NCBI GenBank assembly: GCA_026770575.1
Contig: MU657315.1
Location: 99,260-114,043 of the forward strand
Source of the DNA: Pelagophyceae sp. CCMP2097
Lineage: Eukaryota > Sar > Pelagophyceae
Reading direction: 5' to 3'
Length of the DNA: 14,784 nt
Shown in pieces: positions 7,819-14,784 of the stretch; the first letter of the stretch is position 1; the number at the start of each line of letters is the position of its first letter. Position numbers and translations under genes: made by a program. Below the pieces are notes generated by a model, which ran no database searches, had not been told where the DNA came from, and was given only the letters and a program-made list of their open reading frames with translations.

Positions 7819-9529
7819 ATGCACGGAGCGCAGAGCGTCGCGCGTAGGTCACCGCTGTCGGCGATTGCGCTCAGCACGTGCGCCTGCCTGCTGGCGCTGA
7901 GTGCGGTGCTGGGCTCGTCGGCGCCGGGCACGCCTGCGGAGAGCGTGCGCCTGGAATCCTCAAAGCCCTGGAAGTACATCGTCATCGTCGACGCCGGCTC
8001 GTCGGGCTGCCGCGCGCACGTCTTCAAGTGGCGCGAACTCTCGAGCGGCGAGAAGGCCGCGCCGTGACAGCCGATGCGGCAAACCCGAAGCGCCGCGAGG
8101 ATTAGAGGCAAGATGGAGGGCGAGGGGCGCCGTGGTACGCACCAACGAACGACGCGCGCCACCGACCGTAAATGCCAGGCCTCCGCGGGCACAACGCGGC
8201 TGTGGAGGTCGACGCCACGCACAACTCGTTCAAGGTCAAGCCGGGCCTCTCGAGCTTCGCCACCAACACCGCCGCCGCCGGGCCGAGCCTCGCGCCCATG
8301 CTCGAGTTTGTGGATAAAGAGGTGCCCGAGGCGGAGCGCGCGGCGACGGCCATCTTCCTCAAGGCGACGGCGGGCCTGCGCATGACGGCGCCGGCGGCGC
8401 GCGACTCGATCTTGGCGTCGGTCCGCGGCACGCTGACCGCGTCGGCGTACAAGTTCGTCGACGACCAAGCGATGGTCATTGACGGTGTTGACGAGGGCGG
8501 CTTCGGCTGGATGTCCGTCAACTACCTCCTCGGCAACCTTCAGGCCGGTGCGCAGCCAGAGTACGCTGACCTCTTTGCAAACGCTCTACAATCGTAGGCC
8601 AGTCCAAGGGCTCGGTGACGGTCGTGGAGATGGGCGGCGCCTCGGCGCAGGTGACGCAGCTGTCGCAGGCGCCGTCGCGGGCCACGGGGCCGGCGCAGTC
8701 CAAACTGCCCACGGGCTACGAGTTCGACTTTGATCTCGGCGATCAGCATTTCGATCTGTACACGCACTCATACCTAGGCTTCGGCCTGGAGCAGGCGCGC
8801 GAGGCGCTCTCCGCCAAGGCGGCTGCGGGCAACGACCCCTGCCTCCAACGCGGCTTCGCCGCAAACGGCGCCGATAAGCGCGCGAGCGTCTACGACGGCA
8901 AGGCCGGCGTCGACGTCAAAGGCGGCGCCTCGGGCAAGGACTGCGCCGCCGCCGTCGAGAGCCACGTCTTCGCCGACAAGTGAGTAGCGCGATGCGACGC
9001 ACGCATCGGACGTCGGGCCTAGGCTGGCGGCCAAGTGCAATGTCGTGCCGTGCTCGTTCAACGGCGTCTTCCAGCCGGCGTACGTGACGGCGTCGCCCCT
9101 GCTCATCTTTGAGAACTTTTTCTACACGGCAAAGATGCTCGGCATCGCTGCCGACGGCACGGCGACGCCAAACGACTTCTTCAAGGCCGGCGACGAGGCG
9201 CGTGCCCAAATCAAAGCCTGTGGGACCGCGGAGGCGCTGCGTCGACGCAGAGCAGAGGTGGCCGCCTCCCCTCGGCACCCCGCGCACAGGTCTGCGGCCT
9301 TGAGTGGCTGGCGCTGGCGGAGGCGTTCCCAAAGGACGGCTCGGACAAGGCGGAGCTGTCCAAGCTCTGCTTCTCCGCGCAGTACCTCGGCCTCTTCCTC
9401 ACAAAGGGCCTCGGCGTCGGCGCGGACACGAAGATCCGCGTCCAGCAGGCCGTCGGCGACCACGGCATCGACTGGTCCCTCGGCGCCGCGCTCCTCGAGG
9501 CCGCGCGCATCGCGTCGGGCGCGCGGTGA
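7819..9529 (+). CDS. GDA1/CD39-family nucleoside di/triphosphatase (apyrase, E-NTPDase)
   Basis: It hydrolyses nucleoside di/triphosphates, probably in the secretory pathway or outside the cell. Proposed exons: 7819-8063, 8113-8134, 8208-8547, 8598-8979, 9023-9201, 9258-9529; 1440 nt in phase, about 479 residues. An N-terminal hydrophobic stretch (LSTCACLLALSAVLG) is a signal peptide or anchor, and no C-terminal membrane segment is visible, as in ENTPD5/6-type enzymes. Apyrase conserved regions in order: IVIVDAGSSGCRAHVFKW, KPGLSSFA, IFLKATAGLRM, IDGVDEGGFGWMSVNYLLG (holding the expected catalytic Glu) and VVEMGGASAQV; then CSFNGVFQP and the C-terminal WSLGAALL. The residue after DAGSSG is Cys where Thr/Ser is usual. 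Introns 8548-8597 and 8980-9022 are well supported. The 22-nt microexon at 8113-8134 is only inferred to reconcile phases. The 9202-9257 intron competes with 9258-9289. A further start at 7618 is possible. It runs divergently from THOC5. Confidence 0.88.
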
Positions 9530-9914
9530 GCGCCGCGCAAAGAGCAGCAAACGCCTTGGAGGAGAAACGGACGCCCGCCGACTTGGAGGCGAAACAGGCA
9601 ACATTCCCATGCGAGTCGCCGTGGCGCGGTCCCTTAGACGACGCCGTTTATTTTCCAACACGACTTCGGTAATTGAGGACCCTTCGCACAGCCGTTTCAA
9701 GAGTGGATTTCGTTTTCGGCGATTCTCAGAAAAAGTCGGTAAAAGTCCTCAACTTCTCGGCCACAGCACGCGCCCCACCCGAGGCGAATCGGAGGCCCCT
9801 CGCGGGATCGAGCGGACCCGTAGGCATTGCATAGTTTGATAAGAAAGATTTGCAAGGGGCGCGTCTCCTTGGTGAGATACGCCTCCAACTTTGACCCTTT
9901 GCACCGTGACTCGT
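9530..9914. other. Spacer downstream of the apyrase
   Basis: GC falls after the stop codon. Open frames here have no motifs and poor codon use. The first part is presumably 3' UTR. Nothing else is recognisable until the inverted repeat at 9915. Confidence 0.55.
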
Positions 9915-10015
9915 CAGCGCGCGAGTATAAGGTGTACCCATCTAGGCCAGGATGGTAGCAATGAGCATAACGAGCATAACTGCTTATAATGGGTACACCT
10001 TATACTCGCGCGCTG
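9915..10015. repeat. Perfect 26-bp inverted repeat with 49-nt centre (MITE-like or hairpin RNA)
   Basis: The arm 9915-9940 (starting CAGCGCGCGAGTATAAGG and ending TACCCA) is matched base for base, as reverse complement, by 9990-10015. The 49-nt centre (9941-9989) is AT-rich and has two near-copies of GAGCATAAC. Pairing continues imperfectly a few bases outside. The 101-bp size and perfect ends suit a miniature inverted-repeat element, a folded hairpin transcript, or a strong 3'-end structure. I see no clear target-site duplication. Confidence 0.85.
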
Positions 10016-10220
10016 GAGAGTTACGATCTTCAAGACGCTTCTAGAAATCTATAGAATAATTCCAATGAGAAAACCCGCTCGAGATAGGAAGAAAGGGTCT
10101 CTCCAAGCATTCTTGGGTTGTGAAGAAAGCGTTGAAGCGCCGGCACGGTGGGGCACCTCGTGTCTCTTTCCCCCCTCGACAGTCCGATGATGAGATAAGG
10201 CGTGTATTAAGACGTAAACT
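10016..10220. other. Short spacer, 3' flank of the minus-strand gene
   Basis: Mixed sequence between the inverted repeat and the stop at 10221-10223. No feature is supported. Confidence 0.5.
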
Positions 10221-10826
10221 TCAGGGGGTGGCCGCGGCCACCGCGGCCGTCGCGTCGGCCTTCTTGGGCTTTTTCGCATACGGGCCGCGTTTCGCATCTG
10301 CCACGATACGGGGCCGGCGCAAAGGCGGCCGGCGCCGGCGCCGGCGCCGGCACCGGCGCCATGGCGATGCCTGCCTCGGCGTACTTGTCGCTCATCGTCT
10401 TTGACACGCGACCTGACGCAGCGGTGTCGGCGGAAAACAAAATCGAAGCATGGAATGACGCACCACTGGCCTCGATGCCTCCGATGAAGGCGGCATAGGC
10501 AGACGGCAGTGGTTCACGGCCGTCAAGGTGCATTTCGACCGTCTTGTACTCGCCGAGAGGCGCGCCGACGCACAAGAAGCGCTGCCGCTTGCCGTCGACC
10601 TTGTAGCCCTCCGAAGTGGCGTACATGCCGTCAGAGAACAGAGCCTTATTCCGGCGGGTTCCTCCAGCGTCGGCGAAGGCCTCGTCGCTGCAGCCGATGA
10701 CCTCGATCCAAGAGCGGCCGGGTTTGCCCTTCATCGGCTTGATGCTCAAAGGCCACCCCTTGGGAAGGCCGCGGCCTCCATCATCTCGGCGAAAGCCGAC
10801 ACCATCAGGATAGCGAAGAGCATCAT
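10221..10826 (-). pseudogene. Secreted or membrane-targeted protein of unknown family, broken by two one-base frame changes
   Basis: From ATG ATG at 10826 the reading MMLFAILMVSAFAEMMEAA is a clean signal peptide, but that frame stops at GGL-stop (about 10749). The rest is convincingly coding in the frame shifted by one base: KGWPLSIKPMKGKPGRSW, RQRFLCVGAPLGEYKTVEM, EPLPSAYAAFIGGIEASG and FHASILFSADTAASGR, then an Ala-Pro repeat. Near 10290 the sensible reading returns to the first frame: DAKRGPYAKKPKKADATAA, ending at TGA 10223-10221. Both breaks lie at C runs on the coding strand: CCC near 10766 reads through if one C longer, and CCCC near 10308 if one C shorter. The length would be about 200 residues. 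No family is recognised. It may be a genuine decayed gene, two consensus errors in an intact gene, or a gene with unrecognised tiny introns. The signal peptide plus Lys-rich tail suggests a secreted or lumenal protein. Confidence 0.6.
10324..10362 (-). repeat. GGCGCC/CCGGCG hexamer tract coding an Ala-Pro repeat
   Basis: A tandem array of GCC/GGC hexamers that on the minus strand codes VPAPAPAPAPA-type sequence in the broken secreted-protein gene. It is a likely length-variable linker. Confidence 0.8.
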
Positions 10827-10964
10827 CAGCGCATGACGCGCCGACAGCGGCCGTGGGATCCGGGATTCAAACTCTGGAGTGGAACAACCCTGTTTCTGAA
10901 ACCTTAATTTCTCAAACGAAATCCGCTCTTGAGAGGACTTGAAACGGCTGTGTTCGGGTCCTGT

Positions 10965-10999
10965 CCTTGCCGTTTAATCAACGTCAGCTTACGGCAAGG
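10965..10999. repeat. 9-bp hairpin CCTTGCCGT/ACGGCAAGG
   Basis: The arms 10965-10973 and 10991-10999 are perfect reverse complements around a 17-nt loop. GGGTCC occurs on both sides (about 10956 and 11006). It could be a folded RNA element or terminator-like structure; no neighbouring transcript is established. Confidence 0.6.
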
Positions 11000-11212
11000 G
11001 CCCTTCGGGTCCTTTGATTGAAGGATTACCAGGGGCAATTTTGTCTGTCTGTCCGTCCTTCTGTCCACGGGTAAATCCGTGAGGTTCCGCCTTTGGGAAG
11101 AAACGGGCAGCAACTCGGCCGATTCAGCGATTGATGGTTAATGCGATCGCTAAAATTGGGGATGGAGGTCGAGCAGGAGCCTCATTAGAATCATCATAGA
11201 AGAAGTTTTTGG

Positions 11213-11238
11213 TCACAGGTTCGAATCTGGTCGGCCGC
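11213..11238 (+). other. tRNA-like 3' half remnant (B box)
   Basis: ACAGGTTCGAATCTGGT gives a T arm with loop TTCGAAT and 4 of 5 stem pairs (one G-T, one mismatch), followed by CGGCCGCA like an acceptor 3' strand and discriminator. No complementary 5' acceptor strand or A box is visible upstream. It is a degenerate tRNA or SINE piece. Confidence 0.35.
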
Positions 11239-11516
11239 AAAATTTAGCGATTAATTTAAATAATTTTAATTATTTACGTGGGCATTGCAATGGGATTTGT
11301 CTGTATCCTTCGCTCGAAGTCGGGTCCTCCGTGTGCCTCCGGCGCGCTCTTGTAATACGCGCTTCACCACGAGGATCCTCTTTTTTAGGACCGTGGATGG
11401 CTTCGCTTGAGCCAGAGTTTGACGAACGCCCCGCAAAGTGGGGCCTCAAAGTCTTGTCGGATCGCGTCGTTAATGCAGGGCGTCATCGGAATTGGTAATT
11501 TTGGATAAGGTTTGAA

Positions 11517-11725
11517 CTATCAGGCAGGACCCCGTTCTTTTACGAGGGTATGTACCACGGTATTTTATGATGGGCCTCGAACGTACCCACGTACCCCCAC
11601 CTTTCGCTGCCGCCACTGGCCGCCGACGTACCCACGTACCACGACACGCCTTATTTAACTTAACGTTGATTTGAAGGATTTCATCAAATCTTATGAGAGG
11701 CTTCGACGACGGGGGCTCTGTATCC
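11517..11725 (+). repeat. Dispersed repeat family, copy A
   Basis: Order of blocks: ACGAGGGTATGTACCACGGTAT, then ACGTACCCACGTACCCCCACC, a TTCGCTGCCGCC GC-rich core, GACGTACCCACGTACC, an ACGCCTT(A/G)TTTA(A/C) block, and an end block near-identical to copy C over about 38 bp (CAAATCTTATGAGAGGC then TTCGACGACGG). Copies B and C share the same order. It does not look coding: the frames give Gly-Thr-rich repeats. Confidence 0.8.
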
Positions 11726-12050
11726 TGCTGCGCGGTGCGTGGATAGCGCGCGCTAGGAATTGCTATTTGAGACGGAACAAGGGCACACTCCGGGGTCGTT
11801 TTCGGGGCCGTCTCAAGGGCCACATCGGGGCGCAATCCTCGGCGGGTTTTCCGCACATACCCACATAACTCCTAAGTAACGTACTCAAAAAATACTGTGG
11901 CATATACCCTCGCAAAAAAATGGGGTCCAGCTCACGCTGAAAAGGAGACAGAGTTCATGTTCGTAATAAGCCGAACAATCGGGCTTATTCAGCCTTAAGG
12001 TAATTTATAAACTCCTTTTCAGATACTTATTGAGATATTGTGGCGGTTTG
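11726..12050. other. Spacer including a partial inverted copy of the repeat family
   Basis: At about 11878-11922 the minus strand reads TTTGCGAGGGTATATGCC then ACAGTATTTTT and GTACGTTAC, matching the first block of copies A-C. A truncated copy therefore lies in opposite orientation. The short palindrome-like AATAAGCCGAACAATCGGGCTTATT lies at about 11964-11988. No gene is supported. Confidence 0.55.
11964..11988. repeat. Hairpin AATAAGCC / GGGCTTATT
   Basis: An 8-to-9-bp stem (AATAAGCC-C/G region against GGCTTATT) around a short loop GAACAATCG. It is a compact dyad in AT-rich spacer. The function is unknown; it could be a 3'-end structure for a small transcript. Confidence 0.5.
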
Positions 12051-12545
12051 ATGACGAACGATGGGGCGTCCTATAGGACGCGCTTTTGGGTGATTGCCCT
12101 TGCAACCGCTCTGGAAATCGGTGGCATGGCGTTGGCAACGCGCATGCCCATCTTTGTGGCTCTCCAGAGGTACGTATGGGCTTTTTCGACGAAGCACCCA
12201 CATGGGAATGGCAAGTCTCTCGATAAAGTGTTGGAACGGTATCCCCCCTCGGTTGCGTCCGTAGAGGAGGTCCAAGGCTACCTCCTACCGCAATTGAGGG
12301 GGGCATCCTTCGGCGATTTGACCGAATTACGGCCATGGCCGCATTGGTGGTCTTGTAGGGGCGCGCAGAGACCAGACACGAGGCTGACCGATGGCACCAA
12401 AATCAGCTCCATAACTTTCACTTTCAGCGCGGACAAGGCGCCCCAAGTTGCATATTTTTATGTACGAGGTCAATGCTTATTAGCATTGGGTGTATTTCAG
12501 CGTGCAGCTCTCTTAGGCTGGGGGCGGGCGAATTCCCGAAGTTGA
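12051..12545 (+). CDS. Possible hypothetical protein, weakly supported
   Basis: A 164-residue open frame from ATG 12051 to a stop at 12543-12545, in DNA of only moderate GC where such a length is less expected. It reads naturally, with a hydrophobic stretch (FWVIALATALEIGGMALAT) near the N-terminus, mixed charged segments (KSLDKVLERYPPSVASVEEV) and the aromatic C-terminal part QVAYFYVRGQCLLALG. No family is recognised. Minus-strand frames across the same bases (82 and 105 codons) are also open, so it may be chance. Its base composition is unlike the GC-rich spliced genes. It sits between repeat copies and could be part of a repetitive element. Confidence 0.3.
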   Translation: MTNDGASYRTRFWVIALATALEIGGMALATRMPIFVALQRYVWAFSTKHPHGNGKSLDKVLERYPPSVASVEEVQGYLLPQLRGASFGDLTELRPWPHWWSCRGAQRPDTRLTDGTKISSITFTFSADKAPQVAYFYVRGQCLLALGVFQRAALLGWGRANSRS

Positions 12546-12574
12546 TGCCGCTCAACTTTCAGGAATGGGGTCAG

Positions 12575-12610
12575 TCGGTCGGTCGGGGCCTTTAAAGGCC
12601 GACCGACCGA
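12575..12610. repeat. Long GGTC-repeat hairpin centred on TTTAAA
   Basis: TCGGTCGGTCGG-GG-CCTTT pairs with AAAGGCCGACCGACCGA: about 17 pairs with one 2-nt bulge around a TTTAAA dyad. The arms are made of tandem CGGT/ACCG units. A shorter related hairpin occurs at 12880-12910. Confidence 0.7.
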
Positions 12611-12950
12611 GATTTTAACAGGTCAATAAGGGTAAATGCGGGTATTTACCTGGTAGAATGCAAATAACGAGAGGTATTATATCGCTCTTTTAGTCTTCCA
12701 TTCAAATCGCCAAATTCTTTGGCGACTCATTATTGGGGAACTCCGCGCAAAGAGACTAGAACCCGAGATCGAGGTGACTCCAGTGGGATTTCTCTGTTGA
12801 TTATGCTCTTAAGTGATGGCTTTGGCCATGTTGTGCCGTTCGCAACTCACGGTAGAGTCGACTTTTTTACCAGACCCGCCCGACCGAAATTTGCCCCCGA
12901 TCTCGGTCGGTTTTTAAGCGACATCGCCTTAGGGAATTCGCCCCCCTGGA
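12611..12950. other. Spacer with small dyads
   Basis: It contains GGTAAAT..ATTTACC (about 12630-12650), a 7-bp dyad echoing the GTAANTTAC motif at the left of the window, and CCGACCGA (12880-12887) paired with TCGGTCGG (12903-12910). Short open frames have no support. Confidence 0.5.
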
Positions 12951-12954
12951 TTAC

Positions 12955-13110
12955 GGTTGTTCGCCAGGGTAGGTAGCACAGTATTCCCAAATGAGGTTTC
13001 GACGTACCCAAGTACCCCCACCTTTCGTTGCCGCCGCCGCCCGGCGACGTACCAACGTACCCCAACGCGCCTTGTTTACAGTGCCGAAATCAACGCATTT
13101 GAAAAACCTT
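12955..13110 (+). repeat. Dispersed repeat family, copy B
   Basis: Same block order as copy A: GCCAGGGTAGGTAGCACAGT, GACGTACCCAAGTACCCCC, a TTCGTTGCCGCC core, GACGTACCAACGTACCCC and ACGCGCCTTGTTTAC. It then diverges (CAGTGCCGAAATC) before the copy C end block. It is more like copy C than copy A. Confidence 0.8.
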
Positions 13111-13130
13111 ATAACTCTACTGGATTGTGG

Positions 13131-13320
13131 TGGTTTGCGAGGGTAAGTAGCACAGTATTCCCAAATGGTTTTTCGACGTACCCATGTACCCCCACCCTTC
13201 GTTGTCGCCGCCGTCCGGTGACGTAACCACGTACCCCGACGCGCCTTGTTTACCTTAACGTCGTTTTGAAGGATTGTATCAAATCTTATGAGAGGCTTCG
13301 ACGACGGAGCTCTGGGCTCG
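13131..13320 (+). repeat. Dispersed repeat family, copy C
   Basis: It directly follows copy B in tandem (unit spacing about 174 bp): GCGAGGGTAAGTAGCACAGT, GACGTACCCATGTACCCCC, TTCGTTGTCGCC, GACGTAACCACGTACCCC, ACGCGCCTTGTTTACC. It ends with TATCAAATCTTATGAGAGGC and TTCGACGACGG shared with copy A. Confidence 0.8.
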
Positions 13321-13680
13321 CTTTTTCTTCTTCTTCGGGGGTGACTTAGGACGTCCTTGCCCCTATTGGATTCTGCTTCCTATTGGATTCTGGACCCACT
13401 ACCAGCTTTGATCGCTATCGAAAACTCATTGTAAAACTTGAACTGGCATGCCTCCGCATGCCCGTCATATGACATCCGGTGTGTGTTTACTGCGCAGTCT
13501 GAGTCTGAATCAAATCGTTCTTATTAAGGGGCACTTTGTGCAGGTGGGTAACTGCATAAAAAAGGCAAGTCAAGGTTCCGCCCTTCGTCGCCCGCCGCCT
13601 GAAGCCGCACCGCGTAGGGCCGCGTACATTGTAGGGCCGTCGGTCGTCAAGATTTGATCAAGTCCTTCTCATTTCTTTCT
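13321..13680. other. Spacer
   Basis: It begins with a CTT/TTC microsatellite-like tract (13321-13336) and a short direct repeat CTATTGGATTCTG(C/G) (about 13362 and 13380). There is no gene evidence. Confidence 0.5.
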
Positions 13681-14471
13681 AGATTAGTTTCGGGTAGTTT
13701 TTCGAGGCGGTTTGGGCAAGGGCTCGGCGGCGCGGGCCCGGGGCGCGGCGCGGAGGGTCCGACGCCCCACGCGGCGCGCGCCCTACTCGCGGCGTCCGGG
13801 GCGCACCGGGGAATGAGCAGCGTGGAGGGAGTTCGGCGGCGTCGAAGCGGCCCGACGGCTTGCGCCCCCGCGGACGAACGCAGCGTCGGGACGCGCCGGC
13901 GGACCGCCGACGCGCGGCTCATGGCGGCCGCGCCACTCCGGCGAAGTTTGAACGTAAGGCACCGTGGGGTTCGCGAGCGGCGCGGTGCCGCTTGCGGCAT
14001 AAGTGGCCGGTTCGCCCGGCGCCCAGCGGGGTCGCTGCCGCGTGCAACTCCGGCGGCGAGGCGCTCCCGTCGCTCCCGGTGCGCCGTCGAAGTCTGGGCC
14101 GAATCCATCGACGGGGCCGCGCGGTGGAGCGCGCGTAAAAAATGGGGGTCCCGCCCGTCGCGGCGCGGTGGCGCCGCCGCTCGAGGCTTCGAGGGCCCGC
14201 CACCCCTGCCGCCCGCGAGCGCCCGCGACCCTCAGCGCCCGGCCGCGGCACCCGCAGGGCGAGGTCTGGGCGTCGGGATTCTTGAATATTTTTCCGTCTC
14301 GCGGCGCTACCGTCGCTGCGCGGCGGCGCTTTCGCTCGAAACTTCGGCCGGACCTCGCCCCGGTTGGCCTATCCGCATCGTCGCAGTGTGCACGGAATGC
14401 ACCATCGGCGTCGCGCGGGGCGCGGCGCCGCGGTCGCAAGGCTCCCCCATCTTGGCGCGGCGGCGGTTTTG
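13681..14471. other. GC-rich island, coding status unresolved
   Basis: Very GC-rich DNA with long open frames on both strands, including 273 codons on plus from 13654 (starting MIKSFSFLSRLVSGSF, presequence-like) and 218 codons on minus (13783-14439). All readings are arginine- and alanine-rich, and none shows a family motif or the balanced composition of the supported genes. Long frames are expected by chance at this GC. It may be a 3' UTR of the minus-strand gene at the right edge, a decayed gene, or a small-exon gene that I cannot resolve. Confidence 0.4.
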
Positions 14472-14784
14472 CTAAAAAAAATGCCTATCACGGGACCCCA
14501 TCGACGCCGCGTCCGCCGCAGGAGGGGCGTCGCACCGCGCGGCGCGCCGGTCGAGATAATAGAGAGGCAGTGCTTTGGTAATCTCCCGAATCTCGACCGT
14601 TTTAAGGGATTGCCAATAGGGGTCGCCGGGCTTCGGGGCTGGTGGATACTGGAAATCGGCACGGGATATCCGGATGGTGCGTTGTTGCTGGCGCGTGTAC
14701 TGAAACGAGTGGGCAGTGGCAAAGGGTAGCTCCGACGGGCCGTGCCCACGGTGATAGTCGAAGCCCCCCTCTTCGATCAAGTGG
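14472..14784 (-). CDS. 3' end of an unidentified protein gene, cut by the window edge
   Basis: The minus-strand frame is open from the window edge to the TAG at 14474-14472, about 103 codons, and is the C-terminal part of a longer protein. It reads like real protein with balanced, aromatic-rich composition: EEGGFDYHRGHGPSELPF, HSFQYTRQQQRTIRIS, RADFQYPPAPKPGDPYW and LKTVEIREITKALPLYYLD, then a Cys/Ala-rich end RAARCDAPPAADAAS and a final RDRHFF. No start is visible inside the window. I do not recognise the family. Codon use resembles the GC-rich genes in the second half but is more mixed in the first. The plus-strand open frame over the same bases is less plausible. Confidence 0.6.
   Translation of the reverse strand, partial: HLIEEGGFDYHRGHGPSELPFATAHSFQYTRQQQRTIRISRADFQYPPAPKPGDPYWQSLKTVEIREITKALPLYYLDRRAARCDAPPAADAASMGSRDRHFF

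Larger units (their letters stand above)
10827..11510. other. Spacer with a hairpin and a B-box remnant
   Basis: No gene is supported. It contains a 9-bp hairpin at 10965-10999, a short GTCTGTCTGTCCGTCC-like tract (about 11043-11066), a tRNA-like B box at 11218-11227 and the GAGGATCCTC palindrome near 11373. GC is lower than in the genes. Confidence 0.55.

Noticed and set aside
8135..8207. Apyrase exon starting at the in-frame ATG at 8172
   Set aside because: It follows directly after an in-frame TAA and would lose the essential first apyrase motif; splicing from the upstream exon is required.
10765..10775. Programmed -1 frameshift site in the secreted-protein gene
   Set aside because: The CTTCCCAAGGGG stretch is not an X-XXY-YYZ slippery heptamer in the needed frame and a second, opposite shift would also be required; homopolymer error or indel is simpler.
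10861..10882. Possible B box (GGGATTCAAACT) on the minus strand
   Set aside because: The stem does not pair and no other tRNA parts are visible.
12027..12336. Minus-strand frames opposite 12051-12545
   Set aside because: They are shorter and overlap each other. I kept only the plus-strand frame as a weak candidate, without proof that either strand is coding.
13654..14475. A 273-codon plus-strand frame with presequence-like start
   Set aside because: At this GC content long frames are expected by chance; minus-strand frames are equally long and none has motifs or balanced composition.
1..14784. CRISPR arrays, phage, rRNA or bacterial operons
   Set aside because: There are no regularly spaced identical repeats, no Shine-Dalgarno-led gene strings and no rRNA-like segments; spliced genes show nuclear eukaryotic DNA.

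Overview
The window is nuclear DNA from a compact, GC-rich single-celled eukaryote. A marine microalga or stramenopile-like protist is my best guess, but the lineage is inferred and not proven. The evidence is two genes split by many very short spliceosomal introns (about 43 to 185 nt), GC-rich exons set in more AT-rich spacers, nucleus-specific protein families, and tRNA-like pol III remnants. Many introns share an unusual 5' splice site, GTGCG.

Layout. 1-2160: repeat-rich spacer with one GC-rich minus-strand gene (360-767) for a small Cys-containing protein that is secreted or organelle-targeted. Blocks of a GTAANTTAC palindrome flank it. 2168-3500: a 1.33 kb segment bounded by matching inverted repeats. 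It holds a plus-strand gene for an Ala/Lys/Pro-rich protein ending in a basic patch and an Asp/Asn tail. 3500-4362: spacer with two tRNA-like B-box sequences. 4363-7484 (minus): a 14-exon gene that I reconstruct as THO complex subunit 5 (THOC5), about 595 residues. 7485-7818: compact divergent intergenic region. 7819-9529 (plus): a GDA1/CD39 nucleoside phosphatase (apyrase) with about 6 exons. 9530-10220: spacer with a perfect 26-bp inverted repeat. 10221-10826 (minus): a gene for a small secreted or membrane-targeted protein of unknown family, interrupted by two compensating one-base frame changes. 10827-14470: mostly spacer with a three-to-four-copy repeat family (CGTACCCA-containing), several hairpins, one possible ORF (12051-12545) and a GC-rich island. 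14472-14784 (minus): the 3' end of a gene that continues beyond the window.

How it works together: THOC5 acts in the nucleus in transcription-coupled mRNA export. The apyrase acts in the secretory pathway or at the cell surface, hydrolysing nucleoside di/triphosphates. They are divergently arranged neighbours and nothing shows a shared pathway. No operon, CRISPR array, rRNA or viral gene was seen. The strongest curiosities are the GTGCG intron rule, the recurring one-base C-run discrepancies in otherwise convincing genes, the inverted-repeat-bounded gene, and the repeat family on the right.
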